From DUOX01 sp050944015 (lineage in GTDB: Bacteria > Bacillota > Clostridia > Oscillospirales > Oscillospiraceae): a DNA stretch of 8,538 nt. Made by a program: the position numbers and the translations under genes. Shown here piece after piece: positions 1-6,041 of the stretch (position 1 is the first letter of the stretch; each line of letters starts with the position of its first letter). The stretch lies in NCBI GenBank assembly GCA_050944015.1, contig JBMNQG010000066.1, positions 1 through 8,538 of the forward strand, written 5' to 3'. The notes under the pieces are model-generated. The model worked only from the letters and a program-made list of their open reading frames with translations. It was not told the origin of the DNA and did no database searches.

Positions 1-1
1 C

Positions 2-241
2 TATGCCAACCTGCGGAAGTTCTACGCCGATACCGCCTTTTACGGCGTGGCAACGTCGTCTGTCAGGGCAATTCTGGACTTCTACGAGCCCGGCCATGTG
101 ATTTTCGGAACGGATTTCCCCCTGCCCACGGCCGGGGAGCTGGCGCCTTCGCTGGAGACTATCCACCGCCTGGGACTGACGGAGAAGGAAAGGGAGGATG
201 TCCTATATAACAACGCTGCCAAGCTGATTTCCCTGAACTGA
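2..241 (+). CDS. Amidohydrolase-2 (ACMSD-like) family protein, C-terminal fragment
   Basis: Only the last 79 residues are in the window; the open frame runs in from the left edge, so the true start is upstream. The fragment carries FGTDFP, the C-terminal metal- or acid/base-aspartate motif of the amidohydrolase-2 family, and ends with NNAAKLISL, the usual helix in which 'N-A' precedes the terminus. These enzymes are cytoplasmic TIM barrels that hydrolyse or decarboxylate small organic acids using a divalent metal. The fragment resembles the C-terminus of the complete amidohydrolase at 2004-2969 in motif order (GTD-[FY]-P, then a 'T-x-E-E/K' stretch, then YxNA), so the operon appears to hold two members of one family. 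The 47-base gap to the next gene holds only its ribosome-binding site, consistent with one transcript. Family assignment is fairly secure; the reaction is unknown because the N-terminal metal ligands are outside the window. Confidence 0.8.
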   Translation, partial: YANLRKFYADTAFYGVATSSVRAILDFYEPGHVIFGTDFPLPTAGELAPSLETIHRLGLTEKEREDVLYNNAAKLISLN

Positions 242-288
242 CGGGCATCAGCAGAAAATATGAATTTTTAAGAAAGGAGCAGTGAAAA

Positions 289-2007
289 ATGCAAAAGGCA
301 AAGCGAATACTGGGCATAATCCTGGCAGTGCTTATGGTGGCCGCACTGTTTGCCGGCTGCGGGAATAAGGAAGAACAGGAGCCTTCAGCCGGCGAGCCTG
401 CAGACAGCGGCCCCAACCAACCGGCCGAAACGGAAACAACACCTGAACCTGAACCGGAGCAGGAAGAAGAAGCTACATACCCCTTTGACCTGCCTTACAT
501 CCCCGTAACGGAGGAGACCACCATCACCCTGTGGTGTTCCTTTAACCCTCAGGCTCTGACCGTCGTGGACAGCGTTGCGGATACTTCCGTCTTCAAAGCC
601 ATGGAGGAGATTACGGGCGTAACCATTGATGCCGTCAGCGTTGCCGGAAATGTGGCCAGAGATGCATTCAACATCCTGATTAACAGCGGTGAATACCCCG
701 ACATCATAGGCAACCTGTCAACGCTGTACAAGGGGCTTGACGCAGCTGTGGACGACGGAGTTGCCATAGACATCATGCCCTATCTTGAAGAGTACTCCCC
801 CAACTTCTGGTATCTGATTAACCAAAAGCCTGAGCTGCGCAAATACCTTACCACCGACGAGGGAAGAATTGTCCGCTACACCTCTTTCAGCATGGAAGGC
901 TCCCTTACACAGCTGGGCTATGTGATTCGGCAGGACTGGCTGGAAGATTTAGGCATGGAAGTGCCCCAAACCTACGAAGAACTGCATGACACTTTGACCG
1001 CCTTTAAAGTGGAAAAAGGCGCTGACAGCGGCCTCTGGCTTAACTATATGGGCCTCGGCTGTTACAACTCCCTGACAAACGGCTTCGATGTTGCCGGCTG
1101 GTATGATGCGATGCAGAATTATTATCCTTTCAACGTCATTGACGGAAAGGTTCAGTTCTGCTGGATAACCGACAATATGAAGGAATACCTCACCATGATG
1201 AACCAGTGGTATGAGGAGGGCCTGGTGTGGAAGGACTTCGTGACGGACGCTCCAACCAACAACGTCAGCACCAGCAACGCGATGGAAAAAGTGTACTCCG
1301 ATAAAGTGGGCGTTTTCCACGCCGAAATTGCCCACATCTCCAGCATGCCCAAGATGTCCGAGAGCGGAATGGTTCTTACCGGCATGAGCGACGTCACCAA
1401 GAAGAAGGGCGATACGCTACACAATTACCCAATTCCCATAGGTGTTGGCCAGGCTTCTTGGAGCATCAGCACGGATTGCGATGAGAGCAAGTACCCCATC
1501 ATAATGAACTGGATTGACTATCTCTTTACGCCTGAAGGCTCCGATTTGGCAAGCTGGGGCATTCAGGGAGAAGCCCATATCGTGGACGAGAACGGAAATA
1601 AGAAGTTTACGGACCTGATTATCAACAATCCGAACGGATACTCCACTATGGTCACCCTGTCCCTGTATTGCATGCAGGCCGCCAATCCCTACCTGCTGCA
1701 GCTTGACCGGGAAAAGGCTGTCTTTAATGAAGCTCAACTGGCCGCGGCCGATGCCTGGGTAGCCAATCAGGACGGCACCCACGCCTACCCCGAGCCGGTT
1801 TCACTGAACGCCGAAGAAAGCGGGGAATTCTCCACCATTTGGGCCGACGTATGCACCTATGCGGAGGAGACAATCCCCAAATTCATAATCGGCGACTTGG
1901 ATATCGAAAAAGACTGGGGTGAGTATGTCAGTACCCTCATTTCACTGAAAGTGGATAGGCTCACGGAGCTCAAGCAGGCCGCGTATGACAGATATGTTTC
2001 AAAATGA
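289..2007 (+). CDS. Extracellular solute-binding lipoprotein (ABC importer family 1, LipO-like)
   Basis: This 572-residue protein would capture a solute on the outer face of the membrane and deliver it to an ABC permease. Residues 1-24 form a lipoprotein signal: basic MQKAKR, a hydrophobic core, then FAGC with Cys24 as the lipid-attachment site. Residues 25 to about 65 are a flexible acidic linker rich in Glu and Pro. The mature domain follows, with family-type segments such as ITLWCSFNP near residue 80 and MNWIDYLFTPEG at 406-417, which resembles the long binding proteins of the LipO/YtcQ type. Length fits that group. The ATG at 289 has AAAGGAG at 273-279, nine bases upstream. The stop overlaps the next ATG (ATGA at 2004-2007), so the two are probably translationally coupled. 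No permease or ATPase gene is in the window; they may lie upstream, or the protein may be an orphan. LipO-like proteins often serve oligosaccharides, but the enzyme neighbours leave the ligand open. Confidence 0.88.
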   Translation: MQKAKRILGIILAVLMVAALFAGCGNKEEQEPSAGEPADSGPNQPAETETTPEPEPEQEEEATYPFDLPYIPVTEETTITLWCSFNPQALTVVDSVADTSVFKAMEEITGVTIDAVSVAGNVARDAFNILINSGEYPDIIGNLSTLYKGLDAAVDDGVAIDIMPYLEEYSPNFWYLINQKPELRKYLTTDEGRIVRYTSFSMEGSLTQLGYVIRQDWLEDLGMEVPQTYEELHDTLTAFKVEKGADSGLWLNYMGLGCYNSLTNGFDVAGWYDAMQNYYPFNVIDGKVQFCWITDNMKEYLTMMNQWYEEGLVWKDFVTDAPTNNVSTSNAMEKVYSDKVGVFHAEIAHISSMPKMSESGMVLTGMSDVTKKKGDTLHNYPIPIGVGQASWSISTDCDESKYPIIMNWIDYLFTPEGSDLASWGIQGEAHIVDENGNKKFTDLIINNPNGYSTMVTLSLYCMQAANPYLLQLDREKAVFNEAQLAAADAWVANQDGTHAYPEPVSLNAEESGEFSTIWADVCTYAEETIPKFIIGDLDIEKDWGEYVSTLISLKVDRLTELKQAAYDRYVSK

Positions 2008-2969
2008 ATAAGGTGGATTTTGAAGCCCATTACTATACGGATTTTTTTGCCGGGGAGTTTACCGAACTGCTGTCCAAGGGCGTTCCGAAGTTTGGGCCCT
2101 TTGCCGACCTCCTGGACCTGGGCGGCAGAAGGCTGGAAAACATGGATAGGCACGGGATTGATACTCAGATAATCAGCCTTTCTGTCGGCCTGGAGCTGCT
2201 GGAAACGTCGGCCAGCGTGGACGTCAGCAGGAGAGTGAACGACGTTCTGGCGGAAGCCGCGGCTCGGTATCCCGGACGCTTTCTGGGCTGCGCAGCGCTG
2301 CCGGTTAACGACACGGATGCGGCCGTCCAGGAACTGGAGCGCTGTGTTCTTGAGCTGGGTTTCGTGGGATGGAACACCTTTTCAAACTTCGGAGGTCCCA
2401 CTCTGGCGGATGAGCGGTATTTCCCAATTTTACGGCGTGCTGCCGAGCTTGGGGTCTTCGTGTACCTCCATCCCACGGTGTCCGCAATAGACGAATTCAA
2501 GGGCTGGGGCCGCGATTTGGAGTTCGGGCTGGGCTATCATTTTGACACCTGCATAACCCTGATGAAGATGATTGCCACAGGTGTGTTTGACAGGCTTCCG
2601 AATCTGAAAGTCATCCTGGGGCATCTGGGGGAAGGGTGGCCCTTTATGCGCCAGCGGCTTGACTCCAAATCGGTCCCCGCTGGGCAGGGCGCGCCTCCCG
2701 GCATGCAGGGTGGAGGCAAAAACCTTAAAAAATGCGGAGAGTACTGGGACACCAATATTTGGGCTACGACCAGCGGTAACTATTCAAAGCCGGCTTTCCA
2801 GTGCGCAAAGGATGTGCTGGGGATTGACCATCTGCTGCTTGGTACGGATTATCCCTATGAAGACCTGGGAGAGTGTATGTCTTTCCTGCAGTCCATTGAT
2901 TTGACAAATGAGGAACGAGCCAGCCTATATTACAAAAACGCAGAGAAGATATTTGGAATAAAAGTCTGA
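2004..2969 (+). CDS. Amidohydrolase-2 family metal-dependent hydrolase/decarboxylase
   Basis: A complete 321-residue member of the amidohydrolase-2 (ACMSD-related) family, predicted cytoplasmic. Candidate metal and catalytic residues are in the expected order: Glu7 and His9 (FEAHY) after strand 1, His156 (YLHPT), His207 (GHLGE) and Asp282 (GTDYP). The first motif is E-x-H rather than the H-x-H of classical ACMSD; E-x-H is known from gamma-resorcylate and related aromatic decarboxylases, so non-oxidative decarboxylation of an aromatic or similar acid is a reasonable guess, though hydrolysis is equally possible. The start at 2004 overlaps the solute-binding gene stop as ATGA, and no good Shine-Dalgarno site precedes it, so translation probably relies on coupling. 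A short insertion rich in Gly, Pro and Lys (about residues 223-245, between the His207 and Asp282 motifs) may form a loop near the active site. A terminator follows about 50 bases after the stop, closing the operon. Confidence 0.87.
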   Translation: MNKVDFEAHYYTDFFAGEFTELLSKGVPKFGPFADLLDLGGRRLENMDRHGIDTQIISLSVGLELLETSASVDVSRRVNDVLAEAAARYPGRFLGCAALPVNDTDAAVQELERCVLELGFVGWNTFSNFGGPTLADERYFPILRRAAELGVFVYLHPTVSAIDEFKGWGRDLEFGLGYHFDTCITLMKMIATGVFDRLPNLKVILGHLGEGWPFMRQRLDSKSVPAGQGAPPGMQGGGKNLKKCGEYWDTNIWATTSGNYSKPAFQCAKDVLGIDHLLLGTDYPYEDLGECMSFLQSIDLTNEERASLYYKNAEKIFGIKV

Positions 2970-3020
2970 CATTGACCAGGGAAGTATCAGTGCCGGGGGC
3001 CTGTAGGAAAGTAAATACAA

Positions 3021-3061
3021 AAGGCCTCAAAGGGGAAAACCCCCTTTGAGGCTTTATTTTT
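3021..3061 (+). terminator. Intrinsic terminator of the amidohydrolase operon
   Basis: A perfect 12-bp stem, GCCTCAAAGGGG at 3024-3035 pairing with 3041-3052, encloses the loop AAAAC and is followed by a T-rich run at 3053-3062. It lies 50 bases after the amidohydrolase stop. The A-rich bases before it (AAATACAAAA at 3013-3022) would give a T-rich tail on the other strand, so it may also stop leftward transcripts. Confidence 0.9.
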
Positions 3062-3062
3062 T

Positions 3063-3210
3063 ACTTTAAGAAGAGTTAAGTATGGCAAGCAGAATAGAAT
3101 AATTATTTAAATTAATGCTTGAGTATAATGCACCGATGTGCTAAACAACAACTATACTGTCCTGTCGCACTCACGGGCTGACGATTTGGCCGCAGGGAGA
3201 TTAATATAAA
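3063..3210. other. Intergenic stretch without a supported gene
   Basis: About 150 bases between two hairpin terminators. All reading frames are short and lack ribosome-binding sites. The left half is AT-rich and holds TATAAT at 3124-3129, but no convincing -35 element lies 16-18 bases before it. The right half is GC-richer and matches nothing I recognise. Confidence 0.5.
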
Positions 3211-3240
3211 GAAGGAAGGCGCAGGGCCTTCCTTTGATTT
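3211..3240. terminator. Hairpin terminator of the GntR/membrane-protein operon, possibly bidirectional
   Basis: Stem GGAAGGC at 3214-3220 pairs with 3226-3232 around loop GCAGG and extends by two A-T pairs and a G-T pair to 3211/3235. It sits just past the stop of the leftward membrane-protein gene, its likely client. The T-rich tail is actually better in the rightward direction (TTTGATTTTT), so it can probably act both ways. Confidence 0.7.
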
Positions 3241-3244
3241 TTAA

Positions 3245-4624
3245 CTAATCCAACCAATAGTTTATGTCTTGATACAGCCTGCTGGTTTCATCCGGGGTTT
3301 TGCCGTTGAGGATTACATAGGAGGGATTGTCGCCCGCAAGCTCAAGGACAATGTACTGCTTTATGTCATTGTATATATAAAGCTTGCAGTTGCCGTAGCC
3401 CTCCAGATAAAAGTTGCCGTAGCTTTTGGCGGCGCCGCCGTACCCGTTGGTCCGCCTGCCGCCGGGCAGCCTTTCCGTCATTGATATGGAGACCACATCT
3501 GCCTTGTCTACGGAAAAATCGTACATGGCGGCGTCAATGACGATTTCGTTTTCCCTGAGCGTAATATGGTAGTCCTTTACTCCGCCGTATAGAATCAGCG
3601 CAAAGCAGGCGATAAGGGGGATGAATAACGCGAAGATTGCCGCCTTGCCCAGAGGGCGGCCTATGTTGATGGTCCAGCCCAGGCTTGCAATGCGCTTTGG
3701 AACGAAAATACGGGGGTCGTTAGGATTGTTGTAAAAACCCCGTTTCCACGTGCCAGGCTCCTCCCGAAGGTACTTCTTATCCTCCGGCAGCTGGCTTAAA
3801 AACCGGTTTGCAAGTCGGCGGCTCTTGCCCTGGTGCCATACGGCAGTGCATATAAGCGCGACGGGCAAAAGTACCACGGGTACTATAAAGAGGCTGCCTT
3901 TTTTGGCATATAATACGGCAAGCTGGAACACTATCCAAAAAACCAGAATCGCGAGGGCAGTTACGGTAGCGGCAATGCTGTTTAGCCTCTCCTGCCCCCG
4001 TGCGTAGAGAAGATTTGTCTCCGGGTTATCAGCTATTATCTGGGAGGGCATGTTCCGCATCTGGTAATACATGTAAACGCCCCCCAGCTGGCACAGCGGC
4101 CCGAATAGGCTGAAACCTATGGGATATACTTGACGCAGGTCCTGTCTGAAAGCCAGGACGGCGGTGGGCAGAAAGCTCAGCGCAAAAAACAGCCAGACCC
4201 AAAAAGGGGAGACGCTGTATTTGCCCTTTTCCCTTGCTATATTCAGGTCCACCGTTATCTGGCTTTTTTGAGGGTATACCCAGTTGTTTTGCGCCTTCAG
4301 CCGCAGGAGCTTTTTTCTGTAATGCTCGACCGCAAACCAGTTGGCAAATAAGTCAAATATGACCACGAGAATCAGGTAGAACTCGGCATAGTCCTTCACC
4401 GGCGGCGTAAGCAGCAGGAGGCTGAGAGCCATGAAAGCAGCCAAAATCCCATAACAGGACGCAGTAAAAGCGCCCAGTATTTTCTTTACTTCAGGGTGTT
4501 GGGCGTGCGATTCGGACAGAGTAGTTCCCAGCACCTGATTGCTGCGGTACCTTTTTATAAGCAGCATGGAAACGGCCATGGCGGCAAAAACCACCCACAT
4601 TATTACAATCAAAACCCAGGTCAA
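3245..4624 (-). CDS. Multi-spanning membrane protein with DUF1648/DUF5808-type organisation
   Basis: A 459-residue integral membrane protein. Predicted membrane segments lie near residues 2-23, 50-73, 81-99, 141-160, 167-187, 217-239, 244-263 and 328-348. Between the last two is a soluble loop with NPNDPRIFVPKR (300-311) and GWTINIGRPLG (316-326), the signature I associate with DUF5808, found in Firmicutes membrane proteins encoded next to GntR regulators. The C-terminal 110 residues are soluble and beta-rich, possibly a bacterial PH-like domain. No catalytic motif is seen and the function is unknown; a role in envelope stress or peptide/antibiotic response is a guess from the YtrA-type neighbour. 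The start is TTG at 4624-4622, chosen because GGGAGGGG (4640-4633) lies eight bases upstream; the nearby ATG at 4629 is in the regulator's frame. TTG overlaps the regulator stop as TTGA, indicating coupling. A hairpin follows the stop closely. Confidence 0.82.
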   Translation of the reverse strand: MTWVLIVIMWVVFAAMAVSMLLIKRYRSNQVLGTTLSESHAQHPEVKKILGAFTASCYGILAAFMALSLLLLTPPVKDYAEFYLILVVIFDLFANWFAVEHYRKKLLRLKAQNNWVYPQKSQITVDLNIAREKGKYSVSPFWVWLFFALSFLPTAVLAFRQDLRQVYPIGFSLFGPLCQLGGVYMYYQMRNMPSQIIADNPETNLLYARGQERLNSIAATVTALAILVFWIVFQLAVLYAKKGSLFIVPVVLLPVALICTAVWHQGKSRRLANRFLSQLPEDKKYLREEPGTWKRGFYNNPNDPRIFVPKRIASLGWTINIGRPLGKAAIFALFIPLIACFALILYGGVKDYHITLRENEIVIDAAMYDFSVDKADVVSISMTERLPGGRRTNGYGGAAKSYGNFYLEGYGNCKLYIYNDIKQYIVLELAGDNPSYVILNGKTPDETSRLYQDINYWLD

Positions 4625-5013
4625 GACATATTCCCCTCCCTTTTATAAACTCTGTCAATAAGCCCCAGCATGCGCTGACGAAGCTCGCCGGCGGAGGCCC
4701 CCTTTATCAGCGCTTCCGCAATCAGAAGCTGCGCCCGCTGGTCAAAATCCTCGTCCAGGGGGTTTTCGCGCACACGGGGCTCGCATACCTGCGCCCCGTG
4801 CCTCCTGTCAATCAGGATAAAACCCTCTTTTTTAAGCAGGTCGTAGGCCTTGTTGACAGTCATGGGGTTTACCCCAATCTCCCCAGCCAGCTGGCGGACG
4901 GTGGGCAGCTGCTCCCCGGGCTTCAGCAGGCCCGTGGCAATGCCGTACATAATCTGATTCCGTATTTGCTGATAAATAGGGACGTTCCCGGTCATATCTA
5001 TTTCCAGTATCAT
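4621..5013 (-). CDS. GntR-family transcriptional regulator, YtrA subfamily
   Basis: A 130-residue DNA-binding protein. Residues 10-78 are the GntR winged helix-turn-helix: PIYQQIRNQI, then GEQLPTVRQLAGEIGVNP (33-50) and MTVNKAYDLLKKEGF (51-65), followed by the wing (LIDRRHGAQV). The tail after residue 80 is only about 50 residues, mostly helical, with no large effector-binding domain; that short form defines the YtrA subfamily, whose members usually repress their own operon together with transporter or membrane-protein genes. The ATG at 5013 has GGGAGGGGG just upstream (5026-5018). It is the first gene of a two-gene operon, overlapping the membrane protein by four bases. A long palindrome covers its promoter -10 region (5027-5061), the obvious candidate for its own binding site. 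The inducer is unknown. Confidence 0.93.
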   Translation of the reverse strand: MILEIDMTGNVPIYQQIRNQIMYGIATGLLKPGEQLPTVRQLAGEIGVNPMTVNKAYDLLKKEGFILIDRRHGAQVCEPRVRENPLDEDFDQRAQLLIAEALIKGASAGELRQRMLGLIDRVYKREGNMS

Positions 5014-5026
5014 TAGTCCCCCTCCC

Positions 5027-5061
5027 GTATATTTGTATTATATATTATAATACAAATATAC
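5027..5061. promoter_or_regulatory. Palindromic operator, probably bound by the GntR regulator
   Basis: A perfect inverted repeat: GTATATTTGTATTATA at 5027-5042 pairs with its reverse complement at 5046-5061 across a 3-base spacer (TAT). The arms total 32 paired bases with no mismatch. It covers the -10 box and start point of the regulator's promoter, so a dimer bound here would block RNA polymerase. Long AT-rich dyads at this position are typical of YtrA-type autorepression; the protein-DNA match itself is inferred. Confidence 0.82.
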
Positions 5062-5072
5062 ATATGTTGCAA
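5044..5072 (-). promoter_or_regulatory. Promoter of the GntR/membrane-protein operon
   Basis: Read leftward, TTGCAA (5072-5067) is followed after exactly 17 bases by a perfect TATAAT (5049-5044). Transcription would begin near 5037, leaving a leader of roughly 24 bases that contains the ribosome-binding site. The -10 element lies at the centre of the palindrome described separately. Confidence 0.8.
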
Positions 5073-5094
5073 GGGGAAATTTGCAATTTGTTCA

Positions 5095-5123
5095 TTGACA
5101 GGAAGTGCGTTGGTTATTATGAT
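5095..5123 (+). promoter_or_regulatory. Promoter of the FMN reductase gene
   Basis: A perfect -35 box TTGACA (5095-5100), a 17-base spacer and TATGAT (5118-5123, five of six consensus bases) form a strong housekeeping-type promoter. Transcription would start near 5130, giving a leader of about 75 bases. It is separate from the leftward GntR promoter, about 25 bases away. Confidence 0.75.
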
Positions 5124-5152
5124 GGTGGTAATGGAAGGAGATGCCAAAGCCT

Positions 5153-5176
5153 GCCCGGATACCGTGAAATCCGGGC
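5153..5176 (+). promoter_or_regulatory. Leader hairpin before the FMN reductase gene
   Basis: GCCCGGAT (5153-5160) pairs perfectly with ATCCGGGC (5169-5176) around an 8-base loop. It lies in the predicted untranslated leader, 14 bases before the ribosome-binding site, with no T-run, so it is not a terminator. It could stabilise the mRNA or be part of a larger control structure; no known riboswitch was recognised. Confidence 0.45.
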
Positions 5177-5203
5177 GGAAACGGACAGAGAAGGGAGTGT
5201 ATT

Positions 5204-5767
5204 ATGGAGAAAAAGAAAGTAGGAGTGCTGGTTGGAAGCCTGCGCCGGGGCTCTTACAGCCGGTCCATAGCAAGGGCGGCCGCGGCCCTGGCGCCGGAGA
5301 AGCTGGAGCTTCATTTTATTGATATTAGCCAGCTTCCCCTTTACAACGAGGACCTGGATGATAATCCGCCGGAGGCCTGGGTTGATTTCCGGCGCCAGCT
5401 TTCCCAGATGGACGGGTTTTTGTTTGTCACTCCGGAGTACAACCGCTCCATCCCCGCGGCGCTGAAAAACGCCCTGGACGTGGGGTCCCGGCCCTTCGTC
5501 AGCAGCGTATGGGACGGAAAGCCCGGCGGGATTATCAGCGTTTCCCCGGGCAGTATGGGGGGCTTCGGCTCGAACCACCAGCTGCGCCAGGTAATGATGG
5601 CTTTGAATGTCCCCATGCTGCAGCAGCCGGAGGCGTATATCAAGAACGTGGCAAGACTTCTCGACGAGCAGGGAGAGCTTACGGACGAATCCACCCGTCG
5701 TTTCCTAAAAAGATACATGGACGCCTTCTCCAAGTGGGTGGAGAAAATCACCTGCTGCGGGGAATAA
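5204..5767 (+). CDS. NAD(P)H-dependent FMN reductase (flavodoxin fold, ChrR/YhdA type)
   Basis: A 187-residue cytoplasmic flavoprotein of the NADPH-dependent FMN reductase family, which moves electrons from NAD(P)H through FMN to flavins, quinones, azo dyes or oxidised metals. The flavodoxin-fold landmarks are visible: GSLRRGSYSR at 11-20 (FMN phosphate loop), PEYNRSIPAALKNALD at 77-92 (the family signature PEYN-S-P, flavin contact) and SPGSMGGFG at 114-122 (second flavin-binding loop). Length is normal for the family. The ATG at 5204 is supported by AAGGGAG at 5191-5197, and the signature starts at the expected distance from it. The protein ends in KITCCGE; a vicinal cysteine pair at 184-185 is not a standard family feature. 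The gene has its own promoter and a terminator 24 bases after the stop, so it is a single-gene unit. It lies beside the copper genes, but a link to metal stress is only suggestive. The natural substrate cannot be assigned. Confidence 0.92.
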   Translation: MEKKKVGVLVGSLRRGSYSRSIARAAAALAPEKLELHFIDISQLPLYNEDLDDNPPEAWVDFRRQLSQMDGFLFVTPEYNRSIPAALKNALDVGSRPFVSSVWDGKPGGIISVSPGSMGGFGSNHQLRQVMMALNVPMLQQPEAYIKNVARLLDEQGELTDESTRRFLKRYMDAFSKWVEKITCCGE

Positions 5768-5790
5768 AAGCAAATACAAAAAGACAGGCA

Positions 5791-5826
5791 AAAACCCGCC
5801 GGGCGGCAGCCCGGCGGGTTTTCGTT
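5791..5826. terminator. Bidirectional terminator shared by the FMN reductase gene and copZ
   Basis: CCCGCCGGGC (5795-5804) pairs with GCCCGGCGGG (5809-5818) around loop GGCA, extended by four A-T pairs (5791-5794 with 5819-5822). Both strands have a T-rich tail: TTTTCGTTTT rightward, and TTTTTGCCTGTCTTTTT leftward. It sits between two convergent stops, at 5767 and 5832, and should stop both transcripts. Confidence 0.92.
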
Positions 5827-5831
5827 TTGGG

Positions 5832-6041
5832 CTATTCAATTCTTTTAAGCTCAAATCCGGCCTCCTCCACCGCGTTTTTGAGGGATTCGTCCGGCACATC
5901 GCTGGACGCTTCCACGACGGCCTGCTTCTTTTCCAGGCTTACCTCCACGACGTTCAAGCCGGGTATCTTTTTAAGCTCCTTTGTCAGCGCCGCCACGCAG
6001 TGGGAGCAGGACATGCCTTCAACGTGCAGGGTTTTTCTCAT
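5832..6041 (-). CDS. copZ: Copper chaperone CopZ (HMA-domain protein)
   Basis: A 69-residue protein made of one heavy-metal-associated domain. The metal site is GMSCSHC at residues 9-15, with Cys12 and Cys15 binding Cu(I). The rest fits the ferredoxin-like beta-alpha-beta-beta-alpha-beta fold of about 68 residues (KIPGLNVVEVSLEKKQAVVE, then LKNAVEEAGFEL). It binds Cu(I) in the cytoplasm and hands it to the copper ATPase or a sensor. The ATG at 6041 overlaps the copA stop by four bases (ATGA); its AAGGAG site (6055-6050) lies inside the copA 3' end, eight bases upstream, so it can be translated both independently and by coupling. It is the last gene of the copA operon. The His between the cysteines (C-S-H-C) is common in CopZ-like chaperones. 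A mercury- or zinc-binding role is possible but less likely given the neighbour. Confidence 0.95.
   Translation of the reverse strand: MRKTLHVEGMSCSHCVAALTKELKKIPGLNVVEVSLEKKQAVVEASSDVPDESLKNAVEEAGFELKRIE

Noticed and set aside
2659..2904. An 81-codon + strand frame inside the amidohydrolase gene
   Set aside because: It is an out-of-phase frame within a gene whose own frame carries all the family motifs.
4627..4629. ATG at 4629-4627 as the membrane-protein start
   Set aside because: It is in the GntR reading frame and leads to the stop after one more codon; TTG at 4624 is in phase and correctly spaced from the ribosome-binding site.
5046..5051. TATAAT on the + strand inside the palindrome as a rightward promoter
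   Set aside because: It follows from the symmetry of the dyad; no -35 element lies upstream, and the FMN reductase gene has a better promoter at 5095-5123.
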